The notes under the pieces are model-generated. The model was not told where the DNA came from. It did no database searches and was given only the letters and a program-made list of their open reading frames with translations. The position numbers and the translations under genes were made by a program. A stretch of DNA of 62,947 bases from Lachnospiraceae bacterium. Its GTDB lineage: Bacteria; Bacillota; Clostridia; Lachnospirales; Lachnospiraceae. Location: contig JAFYTM010000121.1 in assembly GCA_017558865.1 (NCBI GenBank), forward strand, positions 1 to 62,947, given 5' to 3'. Positions 55,445 to 62,947 of this stretch are shown in pieces (within the stretch, counting starts at the first letter, position 1; every line of letters starts with the position of its first letter).

Positions 55445-56548
55445 GTGAATACATTGGAATATCAAAGAATAGAATTAGAACAGATTGTAAAACCGCTGCT
55501 TTCCTGGTATGATGGGCATGCCCGCGTATTGCCCTGGAGGGAAGAAATCAGTCCCTACAGGGTATGGGTATCAGAAATTATGCTGCAGCAGACACGAGTG
55601 GAAGCAGTAAAGCCGTTTTTTGAAAGGTTTATGAAGGCACTGCCGGATATATGTGCATTGGCGAATTGCCCAGAGGATGAGCTTTTGAAGCTTTGGGAAG
55701 GACTGGGTTATTATAACCGTGTGCGCAATATGCAGAAGGCTGCTCAAATGATTCTGAATGAATATGGTGGAGCATTTCCGGCTGATTATGAAAAACTGCT
55801 TTCTTTGCCGGGGATTGGTCATTATACAGCAGGAGCAATTGGCTCTATCGCATTTGGATTACCGCTTCCGGCTGTGGACGGCAATGTACTGCGGGTGATT
55901 TCCCGTGTAACGGCAAGTTATGAGGATGTTTTGAAGCAGTCAGTGAAGAATGCAATGGAGAAAGAGATCGCTCGGATTATTCCAAGGGAAAGAGCTGGAG
56001 ACTTTACGCAGGCAATGATCGAGATTGGGGCGATTGTCTGCGTGCCAAATGGAAAAGCAAAGTGCGGAGAATGTCCTCTGGCATTCTGCTGTCAGGCAAA
56101 AGCGAAAGGCATTGTGGAGGAACTTCCTAAGAAAAAAATAAAAAAAGAACGCAGAGTAGAGGAAAAAACCATATTGGTTTTAAAGGAGGGTGAACGGGTA
56201 GCGATCCGAAGACGCCCGCCGAAAGGACTTCTGGCAGGTTTGTATGAACTGCCCCATCTGGAAGGGCATCTGGGTGAGGATGAGGTGTTGGTACACGTCA
56301 AAGAGTGGGGATTGACACCGATACGAATCCTTCCTCTTGCGGGGGCAAAGCATATTTTCAGCCATGTGGAATGGCGGATGACCGGTTATGCGGTCAGTCT
56401 GGAAGAAACAGAAGAGATGGACCAAAACGGTCTGTTTTTCATAGATGCAAAAGAAACAGAAGAAAAATACCCCATCCCGGCAGCATTTGCAGTTTATGCA
56501 CGATATATGGATATTGTGCTGGGACAGGAGAAGTACGAAGAGAGGTAA
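55445..56548 (+). CDS. mutY: A/G-specific adenine DNA glycosylase
   Basis: MutY removes adenine paired with 8-oxoguanine. The 367-residue protein has the catalytic Glu in SEIMLQQTRV, the helix-hairpin-helix LPGIGHYTAGAI with the catalytic Asp in PAVDGNVLR, the iron-sulfur cysteines (CVPNGKAKC, CPLAFCC), and a C-terminal NUDIX-like recognition domain (about 235-360). The start is GTG at 55445, or a TTG at 55454 that has GAGGTG 6 bases upstream. The difference is three residues. Confidence 0.95.
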   Translation: MNTLEYQRIELEQIVKPLLSWYDGHARVLPWREEISPYRVWVSEIMLQQTRVEAVKPFFERFMKALPDICALANCPEDELLKLWEGLGYYNRVRNMQKAAQMILNEYGGAFPADYEKLLSLPGIGHYTAGAIGSIAFGLPLPAVDGNVLRVISRVTASYEDVLKQSVKNAMEKEIARIIPRERAGDFTQAMIEIGAIVCVPNGKAKCGECPLAFCCQAKAKGIVEELPKKKIKKERRVEEKTILVLKEGERVAIRRRPPKGLLAGLYELPHLEGHLGEDEVLVHVKEWGLTPIRILPLAGAKHIFSHVEWRMTGYAVSLEETEEMDQNGLFFIDAKETEEKYPIPAAFAVYARYMDIVLGQEKYEER

Positions 56549-56553
56549 AGAGT

Positions 56554-57693
56554 ATGTTTGATAGTATAATTATTGGAGCGGGTGTAGCTGGCTGTGTTGC
56601 AGCAAGGGAGCTGGCTGAGGCTGGCAGAAAGGTACTGGTATTGGAACAAAGAGAGCATATCGGCGGCAACTGTTACGATGAACCGGATAAGCATGGTATC
56701 CTGATTCATAAATATGGTCCGCATATTTTCCACACAAAGGAGCAGAAAGCATATGATTATCTGTCACGTTTTACGGACTGGTATGCATTTGGACATGAAG
56801 TTGTGGCAAATGTACACGGGACATTGATTCCGGTGCCGTTTAATCTGAATACACTTCATATGGTGTATGATCAGGAAAAAGCAGATGCACTGGAGAAAAA
56901 GCTGGTGGAAGCTTTTGGAATGGAGACCCGAGTTCCGATTCTGAAGCTTCGTGAGCATGAGGATGAGGAGATCCGTCAGATTGCGGATTATGTGTATGAA
57001 AATATTTTCCTGCATTATACGATGAAGCAGTGGGGGCAGACTCCGGAGGATATTGATCCGGCAGTAACGGGACGTGTTCCGGTATTGATCTCCTATGATA
57101 ATCGATACTTTCAGGAACCATATCAGGGGATGCCTCTGGATGGATATACACGGATGTTTGAGAAGATGTTGAATCATCCGAATATTACTGTAGAGACCGG
57201 TGTGGATGCCAGAACCAGACTTACATTTGAGACAGAGCAGGTGCTGTTAGACGGAGAATCTTTTAAGGGTGAAGTGGTGTATACCGGGCCATTGGACGAG
57301 CTGTTTGGCTGCTGCTTTGGAAGGCTTCCGTACCGCTCACTGCGTTTTGATTTTGAGTATATGCCGCAGGACGATTTTCAGGGACACAGTGTAGTGAACT
57401 ATACGGTAAGTGAAGAATTTACCCGTATTACAGAATTTAAATATCTGACTGGTCAGAAGGCAGCAGGAACAACGATTGTGCGTGAATATCCGTTTGCATA
57501 TACAGGTGCGGATGGAGAGATTCCATATTATGCAATCGCGAATGATGAGAATCATGAATTGTATGGAAAATATCGCACATTAGTTGAAAAAATACCGAAT
57601 GTATACCTGTTGGGAAGACTGGCAGAGTACAAATATTATAATATTGACGCTATGGTGATGAAGGCTTTGGAGCTGACAGACAAGATAAAATAA
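56554..57693 (+). CDS. glf: UDP-galactopyranose mutase
   Basis: Glf converts UDP-galactopyranose to UDP-galactofuranose, a sugar used in surface glycans. The 379-residue flavoprotein has the FAD-binding fingerprint IIGAGVAGCVAARELAEAG at its start, GGNCYDE, and YGPHIFHT with the conserved His. The start at 56554 has AGAGG upstream and is six bases after the mutY stop; an open frame reaching back into mutY is discounted. The glycosyltransferase that follows may use the product. The glycan of this strain therefore probably contains galactofuranose. Confidence 0.96.
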   Translation: MFDSIIIGAGVAGCVAARELAEAGRKVLVLEQREHIGGNCYDEPDKHGILIHKYGPHIFHTKEQKAYDYLSRFTDWYAFGHEVVANVHGTLIPVPFNLNTLHMVYDQEKADALEKKLVEAFGMETRVPILKLREHEDEEIRQIADYVYENIFLHYTMKQWGQTPEDIDPAVTGRVPVLISYDNRYFQEPYQGMPLDGYTRMFEKMLNHPNITVETGVDARTRLTFETEQVLLDGESFKGEVVYTGPLDELFGCCFGRLPYRSLRFDFEYMPQDDFQGHSVVNYTVSEEFTRITEFKYLTGQKAAGTTIVREYPFAYTGADGEIPYYAIANDENHELYGKYRTLVEKIPNVYLLGRLAEYKYYNIDAMVMKALELTDKIK

Positions 57694-57705
57694 AGAGGTG
57701 AGATT

Positions 57706-58725
57706 ATGAAGTTGTTATCAGTAGCAATTCCCTGTTACAATTCAGAAGATTATATGAGACATTGCATCGAGACTCTGTTGCCAGGAGGGGAAGATGTGGA
57801 GATCATCATCGTGGATGATGGTTCTGTAAAAGACAACACAGCCGCGATTGCAGATGAGTATGCCCAGAAGTATCCAACGATCGTGAAAGCGGTGCATCAG
57901 GAAAACGGGGGGCATGGAGAAGCTGTTAATACGGGACTGAAACATGCAACCGGTCTGTATTTCAAGGTTGTGGACAGTGATGACTGGGTAGATGCGGAAA
58001 GTTATCAGAAGGTAATCACTAAGCTGAATGATCTGGTACGTGAAGGTAATCCAGTAGATATGATGCTCTGCAATTATGTATATGAGAAACAGGGTGCAAA
58101 GCATAAAAGAGTCATCCATTACCGTTCTGCACTGCCGCAGGATCAGATTTTTAGTTGGAATGATGTAAAACATTTTCATAAGGGTCAGTATATTTTGATG
58201 CATTCGGTTATTTTCCGTACACAGATGCTGAAAAATTGTGGATTGGAGCTTCCAAAACATACCTTCTATGTGGATAACATCTTTGTATATTATCCGCTGC
58301 CTTATGTAAAAACGATGTATTATATGGACGTGGATCTGTACCGGTATTTTATCGGTCGTTCAGACCAGTCTGTAAATGAGAAGGTGATGATTGGAAGAGT
58401 TGACCAGCAGATTAAGGTTAATAAGATTATGGTCGATCAGTATGACATGAAGGCAATTCAGAATCCAAAGCTTCGTAAATATATGATCAGTTATCTGGAG
58501 ATCATGATGACGGTGTCTTCGATCATGCTGATTCGTTCCGGTACCCCGGAAAGTCTGCAAAAGAAAAAAGACCTGTGGCAGTATCTCAAGAAAAAGGATG
58601 CAGGTCTTTTTTACAAATTATATTTCGGCATCTTTGGCAGGGCGATGAACCTTCCGGGAAAAGGTGGAAGAAAAGTCTCCGTCTTTGCCTACAAGCTTGC
58701 GAACAAGGTCATGGGCTTTAATTAA
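57706..58725 (+). CDS. family 2 glycosyltransferase following glf
   Basis: The 339-residue GT2 enzyme has AIPCYNSEDYMRHC, VDDGSVKDNT, HQENGGHGEAVNTG and VDSDDWVD. GAGGTG precedes the ATG, 12 bases after glf. A galactofuranosyl transfer role is suggested by its neighbour only. Its last 108 bases are antisense to the end of the PAP2 gene. Confidence 0.9.
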   Translation: MKLLSVAIPCYNSEDYMRHCIETLLPGGEDVEIIIVDDGSVKDNTAAIADEYAQKYPTIVKAVHQENGGHGEAVNTGLKHATGLYFKVVDSDDWVDAESYQKVITKLNDLVREGNPVDMMLCNYVYEKQGAKHKRVIHYRSALPQDQIFSWNDVKHFHKGQYILMHSVIFRTQMLKNCGLELPKHTFYVDNIFVYYPLPYVKTMYYMDVDLYRYFIGRSDQSVNEKVMIGRVDQQIKVNKIMVDQYDMKAIQNPKLRKYMISYLEIMMTVSSIMLIRSGTPESLQKKKDLWQYLKKKDAGLFYKLYFGIFGRAMNLPGKGGRKVSVFAYKLANKVMGFN

Positions 58726-59352
58726 AGAATCCGTGTGATAGACAAGATGATTGACACCATAGCCCAGAGTGATTCCAAGGATCACATCCATGCAGGAATG
58801 TTGTTTTAAAAACATCGTGGACAGGATGATGGAAACGTACAGGATACGGGAACATCGAACTGTCCATTTTTTTGCCGCAAGAGCTGGTGTATGCATGATT
58901 GCCATATGGGCAGCGATGGAATTAAACACATGGATGCTTGGAAGAATATTGGTGGATGTATCCGCCCCGTACAGAAAACATACCATCTCAATAAAAATAT
59001 TGTCCCGTTCAAATTCCAGAGGACGAAGCAGATGTCCATTGGGATACACCGTAGACACCAGCAAAAATAAGGTCATTCCAATATATAAAAAGGCAGAATA
59101 TTGATAGAAGTGGTCTTTGTCTTTGAAAAAAAGCCAGACATAAACAACGGCAATATATACAAACCATAAAAAATACGGAATGATAAAATATTCACAAAAA
59201 GGAATATAATCATCCAGGAAAGTATGGATGATATAATATGGCTCATTGGCACGGCTTTCCAGCCAGATGAACCAGATCAGGTATATTGGAAAGTATAAAA
59301 GTGCCCAACCATGAGGGTAGTTGGATAAAAATGCTCTCCATTTTTTGGACAT
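58618..59352 (-). CDS. PAP2-superfamily membrane phosphatase
   Basis: The 244-residue protein has about six membrane helices and the PAP2 motifs LPSIHVFNSIAAH (C2-like) and KQHSCMDVILG (C3-like). Family members remove phosphate from lipid pyrophosphates such as undecaprenyl pyrophosphate, or from phosphatidate. AGGAGG lies 8 bases before the ATG at 59352; a GTG three codons earlier is unlikely. Its 3' end overlaps the converging glycosyltransferase by 108 bases. It could recycle the lipid carrier used by the glycan genes. Confidence 0.83.
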   Translation of the reverse strand: MSKKWRAFLSNYPHGWALLYFPIYLIWFIWLESRANEPYYIIHTFLDDYIPFCEYFIIPYFLWFVYIAVVYVWLFFKDKDHFYQYSAFLYIGMTLFLLVSTVYPNGHLLRPLEFERDNIFIEMVCFLYGADTSTNILPSIHVFNSIAAHMAIMHTPALAAKKWTVRCSRILYVSIILSTMFLKQHSCMDVILGITLGYGVNHLVYHTDSLIKAHDLVRKLVGKDGDFSSTFSRKVHRPAKDAEI

Positions 59353-59454
59353 GTATGACACCTCCTGTATTTATTATGTCTGGTATGATAGCATATGTCT
59401 TTTGGGAAAACAATAGGTTAGATTCTTAGGAATTCTAAAAAAATGCTGAACAAA

Positions 59455-59474
59455 GGGACTGAATACACAGTCCC
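59455..59474 (-). terminator. hairpin after spoVAEB
   Basis: On the minus strand GGGACTG / CAGTCCC form a 7-bp stem with a 6-base loop followed by TTTGTTC, six bases past the gene's stop. Confidence 0.6.
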
Positions 59475-59479
59475 CTGGA

Positions 59480-59836
59480 TTATTTTTTCATTTTGGAATC
59501 AAAGAAAAAGCTGGCAAGATAAGCAAAGATCAAAGCAGCACTGATGCCTGCTGCACTTGCGGTAAATCCTCCTTTGAAAAGTCCGATAAAACCGTCTGTA
59601 ATGACTGCTTCTTTCACTCCTTTCCAGAGTACGTTGCCAAATCCCAGAAGGGGAACACTGGCACCGGCGCCGGCATATTCCTGAAACGGTTCGTACAGTC
59701 CAACTGCACCCAGAACTGCACCGCTGCAGACTAAAAGTACCATGATACGACCTGGCATCAGTTTGGTTTTTTCCATCAGAATCTGGACAAGGGCACAGAT
59801 CAGACCGCCCACCCAGAATGCGTTGATATAGTCCAT
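59480..59836 (-). CDS. spoVAE: stage V sporulation protein AE (SpoVAEB)
   Basis: The 118-residue protein has about four membrane helices and closely follows SpoVAEB of Bacillus (GGLICALVQILMEKTKL, YEPFQEYAGAGASVPLLGFGN, SAAGISAALIFAYLA). It is part of the membrane channel that moves dipicolinic acid into and out of the spore. AAGGAGTG precedes the ATG. The usual partners spoVAC and spoVAD are not adjacent: tRNA genes lie upstream and PAP2 downstream. It is an orphan copy or the cluster has been split. Confidence 0.9.
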   Translation of the reverse strand: MDYINAFWVGGLICALVQILMEKTKLMPGRIMVLLVCSGAVLGAVGLYEPFQEYAGAGASVPLLGFGNVLWKGVKEAVITDGFIGLFKGGFTASAAGISAALIFAYLASFFFDSKMKK

Positions 59837-59903
59837 AATCTCACTCCTTTTTTACAGTATTCAGCGAAATTAAAAAAATATGTAAAAAATATTGAAAAAG
59901 TAC

Positions 59904-59932
59904 TTGCTTTTTTTAAAATACCATGGTATATT
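59904..59932 (+). promoter_or_regulatory. promoter of the tRNA-Glu genes
   Basis: TTGCTT (59904-59909), 17 bases, TATATT (59927-59932), about 21 bases before the first tRNA. Confidence 0.6.
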
Positions 59933-59953
59933 ATCCAAGTCGGCAGGACATGA

Positions 59954-60025
59954 GGTAGATTGGTCAAGGGGTCAAGACGCCGCCCTCTCACGGCGGAAAC
60001 ACGGGTTCGATTCCCGTATCTACTG
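59954..60025 (+). tRNA. tRNA-Glu (anticodon CTC), first copy
   Basis: The 72-base cloverleaf has acceptor GGTAGAT / ATCTACT (G1-U72 wobble), anticodon stem CCGCC / GGCGG around loop CTCTCAC (anticodon CTC), T-arm ACGGG TTCGATT CCCGT and discriminator G. CCA is not encoded. It reads GAG codons. Confidence 0.93.
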
Positions 60026-60068
60026 TTCTTGAAAATATATGATATATTGTTCAAGTCGACAAACATAA

Positions 60069-60140
60069 GGTAGATTGGTCAAGGGGTCAAGACGCCGCCC
60101 TCTCACGGCGGAAACACGGGTTCGATTCCCGTATCTACTG
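60069..60140 (+). tRNA. tRNA-Glu (anticodon CTC), second copy
   Basis: Identical over all 72 bases to the copy at 59954-60025, 115 bases downstream. The sequence just before each copy is also related (CAAGTCGGCA / CAAGTCGACA), so a 115-base unit was duplicated in tandem. CCA is not encoded. Confidence 0.93.
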
Positions 60141-60147
60141 CTTGGTA

Positions 60148-60189
60148 AATAGCAGAAACCGATAAAAAGGTTTCTGCTATTCTTGTTTT
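60148..60189 (+). terminator. intrinsic terminator of the tRNA pair
   Basis: A 13-bp stem (AATAGCAGAAACC / GGTTTCTGCTATT) with an 8-base loop is followed by CTTGTTTT. Confidence 0.85.
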
Positions 60190-60211
60190 CCGGGAAGTGT
60201 TTTGCTATAAT
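60183..60211 (+). promoter_or_regulatory. extended -10 promoter of the 60251 gene
   Basis: TTGTTT (60183-60188), 17 bases, TGC-TATAAT (-10 at 60206-60211). The -35 box overlaps the T-run of the tRNA terminator. Confidence 0.65.
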
Positions 60212-60250
60212 AGACAAGAATATGCATTTTCCGGGAAGGGAGTGACAATT

Positions 60251-60667
60251 ATGGTAGAATTACTGATTGTGATCTATATTGTATGGTATATTGTAAAAAA
60301 GAAGAACAAAGATACAGCTTCCAAATTCCCTGATGCGCCGAAACCTCTGCAGAAGAAGAGGGCTTCGGCCATCCCGAACAGACCGAAGAAAAATGTATCA
60401 GCAGTCCCCAATGTACCGAAAAGGATTCAGAGAGATTCAGAAGAGTCTGTGTTGGATATGCAGATGAGGGAATCCAGAAGACGGTGTACATATGAAGCTG
60501 CATATTCCAAAGGACTTCCTGATCGAGTAGGAAAAAGAGGAGATTATGATCCGATAACACCGAAAGGGATGGTAAGGATAAGATGCGCGTATTGTAATGC
60601 GGAAAATTTTGTTCCATCAGGAACTCGTGAGCATTATCATTGTTATTTTTGTTGGGAAAAATTATAG
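60251..60667 (+). CDS. membrane-anchored zinc-ribbon protein
   Basis: The 138-residue protein has one N-terminal membrane helix (about 3-17), a basic linker rich in Pro/Lys (about 20-65) and a C-terminal zinc ribbon, CAYC and CYFC, near residues 118-136. GGGAGTG lies before the ATG at 60251; an earlier in-frame ATG at 60197 precedes the promoter -10 and is discounted. Function is unknown. It may be co-transcribed with DegV. Confidence 0.75.
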   Translation: MVELLIVIYIVWYIVKKKNKDTASKFPDAPKPLQKKRASAIPNRPKKNVSAVPNVPKRIQRDSEESVLDMQMRESRRRCTYEAAYSKGLPDRVGKRGDYDPITPKGMVRIRCAYCNAENFVPSGTREHYHCYFCWEKL

Positions 60668-60688
60668 TAGAAAATAGATGAGGTTATT

Positions 60689-61549
60689 ATGAGTAGAGTA
60701 GCAATTGTAACGGACAGTAATAGTGGCGTCAGTCAGGAAAAGGCAAAAGAGATGGGCATTTTTGTCCTTCCAATGCCGTTTTTGATTAACGACAAGGAAT
60801 ATTTGGATGGAGTAACATTGTTCCATAAAGATTTTTATGATTATTTGGAGCAGGATGCAGAGGTATCCACTTCTCAGCCATCTCCTGAATCTGTTATGAA
60901 ATTGTGGGATGATGTTTTAAAGGAATATGATGAGATCATTCATATGCCGATGTCCAGTGGTTTGAGCGGAAGCTGTCAGACGGCATATATGCTTGCACAG
61001 GATTATGATGGAAAAGTACAGGTTGTCAACAATCAGCGTATCTCCATTACGATGATTCATGCACTTGAAGATGCAATGCGTTTGGTACGGGCTGGGAAAA
61101 ATGCGGCTCAGATCCGTGAGATTCTGGAGTCTGAGGCATTGCAGTCCAGTATTTATATTACCGTAGCGACATTAAAATATCTGAAAAAGGGCGGAAGAAT
61201 TACCCCAGCAGCAGCAGCGATTGGAACTATGCTGAAATTAAAACCGGTTCTTCAGATTCAGGGAGATAAGCTGGATTCTTTTGCTAAAGTACGTACGATG
61301 AGCGCAGCAAAACGTACGATGATTGATGCAATTCGTAATGATTTGGAGTCTCGTTTTGCTGGATGTCAGATGCAGCTGTCGATTGCACATACGAATAATT
61401 TGGAAGCAGCGCTGGAGTTCAAAAATGAACTGGAAACAGAGTTTCCTGGTTACCGTATTGATATTGTGGATGAACTTTCCCTGAGTGTGTCATGTCATAT
61501 TGGTGACGGAGCACTTGCAGTAGGTTGTTCACGGATTGTGGAAGTATAA
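60689..61549 (+). CDS. DegV-family fatty-acid-binding protein
   Basis: The 286-residue protein is a DegV/FakB-type fatty acid carrier (start VTDSNSGVSQE; TLKYLKKGGRI and GTMLKLKPVL in the middle). FakB proteins present bound fatty acid to the kinase FakA for phospholipid synthesis. GAGG lies before the ATG. The TPR-protein gene starts 20 bases downstream. No fakA is in the window. Confidence 0.92.
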   Translation: MSRVAIVTDSNSGVSQEKAKEMGIFVLPMPFLINDKEYLDGVTLFHKDFYDYLEQDAEVSTSQPSPESVMKLWDDVLKEYDEIIHMPMSSGLSGSCQTAYMLAQDYDGKVQVVNNQRISITMIHALEDAMRLVRAGKNAAQIREILESEALQSSIYITVATLKYLKKGGRITPAAAAIGTMLKLKPVLQIQGDKLDSFAKVRTMSAAKRTMIDAIRNDLESRFAGCQMQLSIAHTNNLEAALEFKNELETEFPGYRIDIVDELSLSVSCHIGDGALAVGCSRIVEV

Positions 61550-61568
61550 GTAAGAAACGAGGTTTCCT

Positions 61569-62947
61569 TTGGATAAACACGAATACCGCCTGAAAGCGGA
61601 ACAGATTGAAAAATTAGTGAATAAGCAGAATTATCATGCAGCAGCAGAGGTGGCAGATACAATTGACTGGCGTCGTGTGAAAAATCTGAATATGCTGTAT
61701 ATGATAAGCGATGTATACGATAAGACAGAGCGATATGAGGACTGTATGGAGATCCTGAATATTGCTTATGATCGTGCGCCAGTAGGGCGTATGCTTTTAT
61801 ATAAGATGACAGATGTTGCGGCGAAGATGCATAATTTTGAAGAGGCAATTTCTCTTTATCGTGAATTTGTCAAAGCGGCACCGCATGACCAGAGCAGATA
61901 TGTTCTGAAATATCAGATATACAGAGAACGAGGTTCCAGTATAGAGGATCAGATTAAGATTCTTAAGGAATATAAAACGCATGAATATCAGGAACGATGG
62001 GCATATGAACTTGCACAGTTATATGCCGAAGCGGGGATGGAAGAAGAGTGCATTCGTGAATGTGACGAGCTTATCCTGTGGTTCAGTGAAGGTGATTATG
62101 TAATCAAAGCACTGGAATTAAAGATGCGTTTTGAACCATTGACAGCAGCACAGCAGGAAAAGTACGATCATCGTTTTAGAACTTCCAACGCAGGGATTCA
62201 TGAGGATGATTTTGAAGAGACGGAGATTCCGGCATTTAATACAGACAGGTTTAGTACCATTAATCTTCAGGCAGAACTTGCTGCGAATCTGGATGAATTG
62301 TTTCAGGAGGATGCTGCGATTGAGATGCCTTCTCTTGAATTAGATGGATTGGAATTACCAGAAGAGTCGCCAATTCAGATCGATGAGCTGGAACTGCCGG
62401 AAGAGTTGTCTGTAGAGATTGAGGAACTGGAACTGCCGGAAGAGTTGTCTGTAGAGATAGAAGAACTTGAATTACCGGAAGAATTGTCTGTAGAGATCGA
62501 GGAACTGCCAATAGAGGAGGAGATTCCGGTGATCGAGGAATTGCCGGTTGAGGATGAAGTGCCAGTAGTTGAAGAAATTCAGTTGGCGGAAGACTCTATG
62601 GTGGAGAAGCAGATTACAGGTCAGATGACAATCGAAGAGGTTCTCCTTGAGCTGGAAAATAAAAAAGCAGAGAATGAAGCGATTCTGGAAGCAAATGCGA
62701 TCAGGCAGCAGGAGCGAAAAGAACGGGTAAAACAGGAAACAGCAGAGCTTATGAAGCTGATCTCCGGTTTTTCTGCTGAGATTCCGGAAGATGTGCAGCA
62801 GATCCTGACTGAGATCGATAATGAAAAGAAAGCGCAGGAGCAGTTTGCGCAGATAGAGACAGAAGATGACATTCCGTCTATGGGAGAACCGGATCTTCCG
62901 GAACTTTCGGAGGAAGAAGATATTTTACTGGAAGATTTCTCTATACC
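61569..62947 (+). CDS. TPR-type protein with acidic tandem repeats (partial, runs off the window)
   Basis: A frame starting at TTG 61569, with GAGG about 6 bases upstream, is open to the last base, giving at least 459 residues. The first 200 residues are helical repeats of TPR character (YMISDVYDKTERYEDCMEIL, ADVAAKMHNFEEAISLYREF-like pattern). A region of Glu/Leu/Pro-rich tandem repeats follows (about residues 259-335), then a coiled-coil-like segment and another acidic stretch. No membrane segment is seen in the visible part. It probably belongs to a Lachnospiraceae-specific group; its function is unknown. Transcription with DegV is likely. Confidence 0.82.
   Translation, partial: MDKHEYRLKAEQIEKLVNKQNYHAAAEVADTIDWRRVKNLNMLYMISDVYDKTERYEDCMEILNIAYDRAPVGRMLLYKMTDVAAKMHNFEEAISLYREFVKAAPHDQSRYVLKYQIYRERGSSIEDQIKILKEYKTHEYQERWAYELAQLYAEAGMEEECIRECDELILWFSEGDYVIKALELKMRFEPLTAAQQEKYDHRFRTSNAGIHEDDFEETEIPAFNTDRFSTINLQAELAANLDELFQEDAAIEMPSLELDGLELPEESPIQIDELELPEELSVEIEELELPEELSVEIEELELPEELSVEIEELPIEEEIPVIEELPVEDEVPVVEEIQLAEDSMVEKQITGQMTIEEVLLELENKKAENEAILEANAIRQQERKERVKQETAELMKLISGFSAEIPEDVQQILTEIDNEKKAQEQFAQIETEDDIPSMGEPDLPELSEEEDILLEDFSI
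62343..62498 (+). repeat. four 39-base tandem repeats coding for an acidic 13-residue unit
   Basis: Four in-frame units of 39 bases (62343, 62382, 62421 and 62460) encode DGLELPEESPIQI and then three near-identical copies of EELELPEELSVEI. Two shorter decayed units of 36 bases follow to about 62570. The repeats keep the reading frame, so they extend a protein linker and are not a CRISPR array. Confidence 0.85.

Noticed and set aside
56305..56553. N-terminal extension of glf back into mutY
   Set aside because: Glf begins with its FAD fingerprint right after the ATG at 56554, which has its own ribosome binding site.
59800..60217. Minus-strand frames with the repeated stretch SRYGNRTRVSAVRGRR
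   Set aside because: They are antisense to the two tRNA-Glu genes, a well-known source of false protein annotations.
62343..62570. CRISPR-like array
   Set aside because: The repeats are contiguous without spacers and keep a reading frame.

Overview
The window looks like a stretch of chromosome from a low-GC, spore-forming Firmicute of the family Lachnospiraceae (a Mediterraneibacter/Ruminococcus/Dorea/Blautia-type gut anaerobe). The reasons are the clostridial gene order uvrB-uvrA-murB-rapZ-whiA-HPr, a SpoVAEB and a SleC-like protein, strong AGGAGG-type ribosome binding sites, frequent TTG/GTG starts, sigma-A promoters and tRNA genes without an encoded CCA. The species is an inference; there is no rRNA here.

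Layout. 1-6032: metabolic genes (TrpB-like enzyme, phosphoglucomutase, glucose-6-phosphate isomerase) and a zinc-ribbon membrane protein with an Asp-rich tail. 6033-9104: an accessory scar holding a 41-codon fragment of uvrB, a decayed AlbA_2-type ATP-binding regulator, an intact RhuM-family gene and a 50-nt direct repeat on either side of RhuM. 9105-20695: a core run of uvrB, uvrA, murB, rapZ, whiA, a Crh-like HPr, a methyltransferase, hslO and nadE. 20761-29678: a SleC-like spore protein, mreB, recD2, comF, two membrane proteins of unknown role, then cdaA-cdaR for cyclic-di-AMP.

29747-38639 is a surface-glycan cluster (DUF2142 membrane protein, flippase, three family-2 glycosyltransferases) that also carries a lipoprotein with a barnase-type ribonuclease domain next to a barstar gene, then a polysaccharide deacetylase. 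38694-41451 is a minus-strand sugar-catabolism-like operon (hydrolase, Gfo/Idh/MocA oxidoreductase, TIM-barrel isomerase interrupted by an in-frame TGA), divergent from lrgAB. The shared regulatory region shows two good promoters and an inverted repeat. 42741-51289: citrate synthase, a second glycosyltransferase/membrane protein pair, dapF, a large membrane protein and an MBL-fold protein. 51326-53811: two cell-wall hydrolases around a cold-shock gene. 53903-59352: amidohydrolase, HAD phosphatase, mutY, then a third glycan cluster (glf, glycosyltransferase, PAP2 protein). 59480-62947: lone spoVAEB, two identical tRNA-Glu(CTC) genes, a zinc-ribbon protein, DegV and the start of a TPR protein with acidic repeats that runs off the window.

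The genes mostly serve envelope building and remodelling (MurB, MreB, CdaA, WhiA/RapZ, three glycan clusters, amidase, M23 peptidase, deacetylase, sporulation hydrolase), DNA repair (UvrAB, RecD2, MutY) and central carbon flow. The most unusual parts are the uvrB-linked insertion scar and the tethered ribonuclease/inhibitor pair inside the glycan cluster. Neither can be called a new system from sequence alone.
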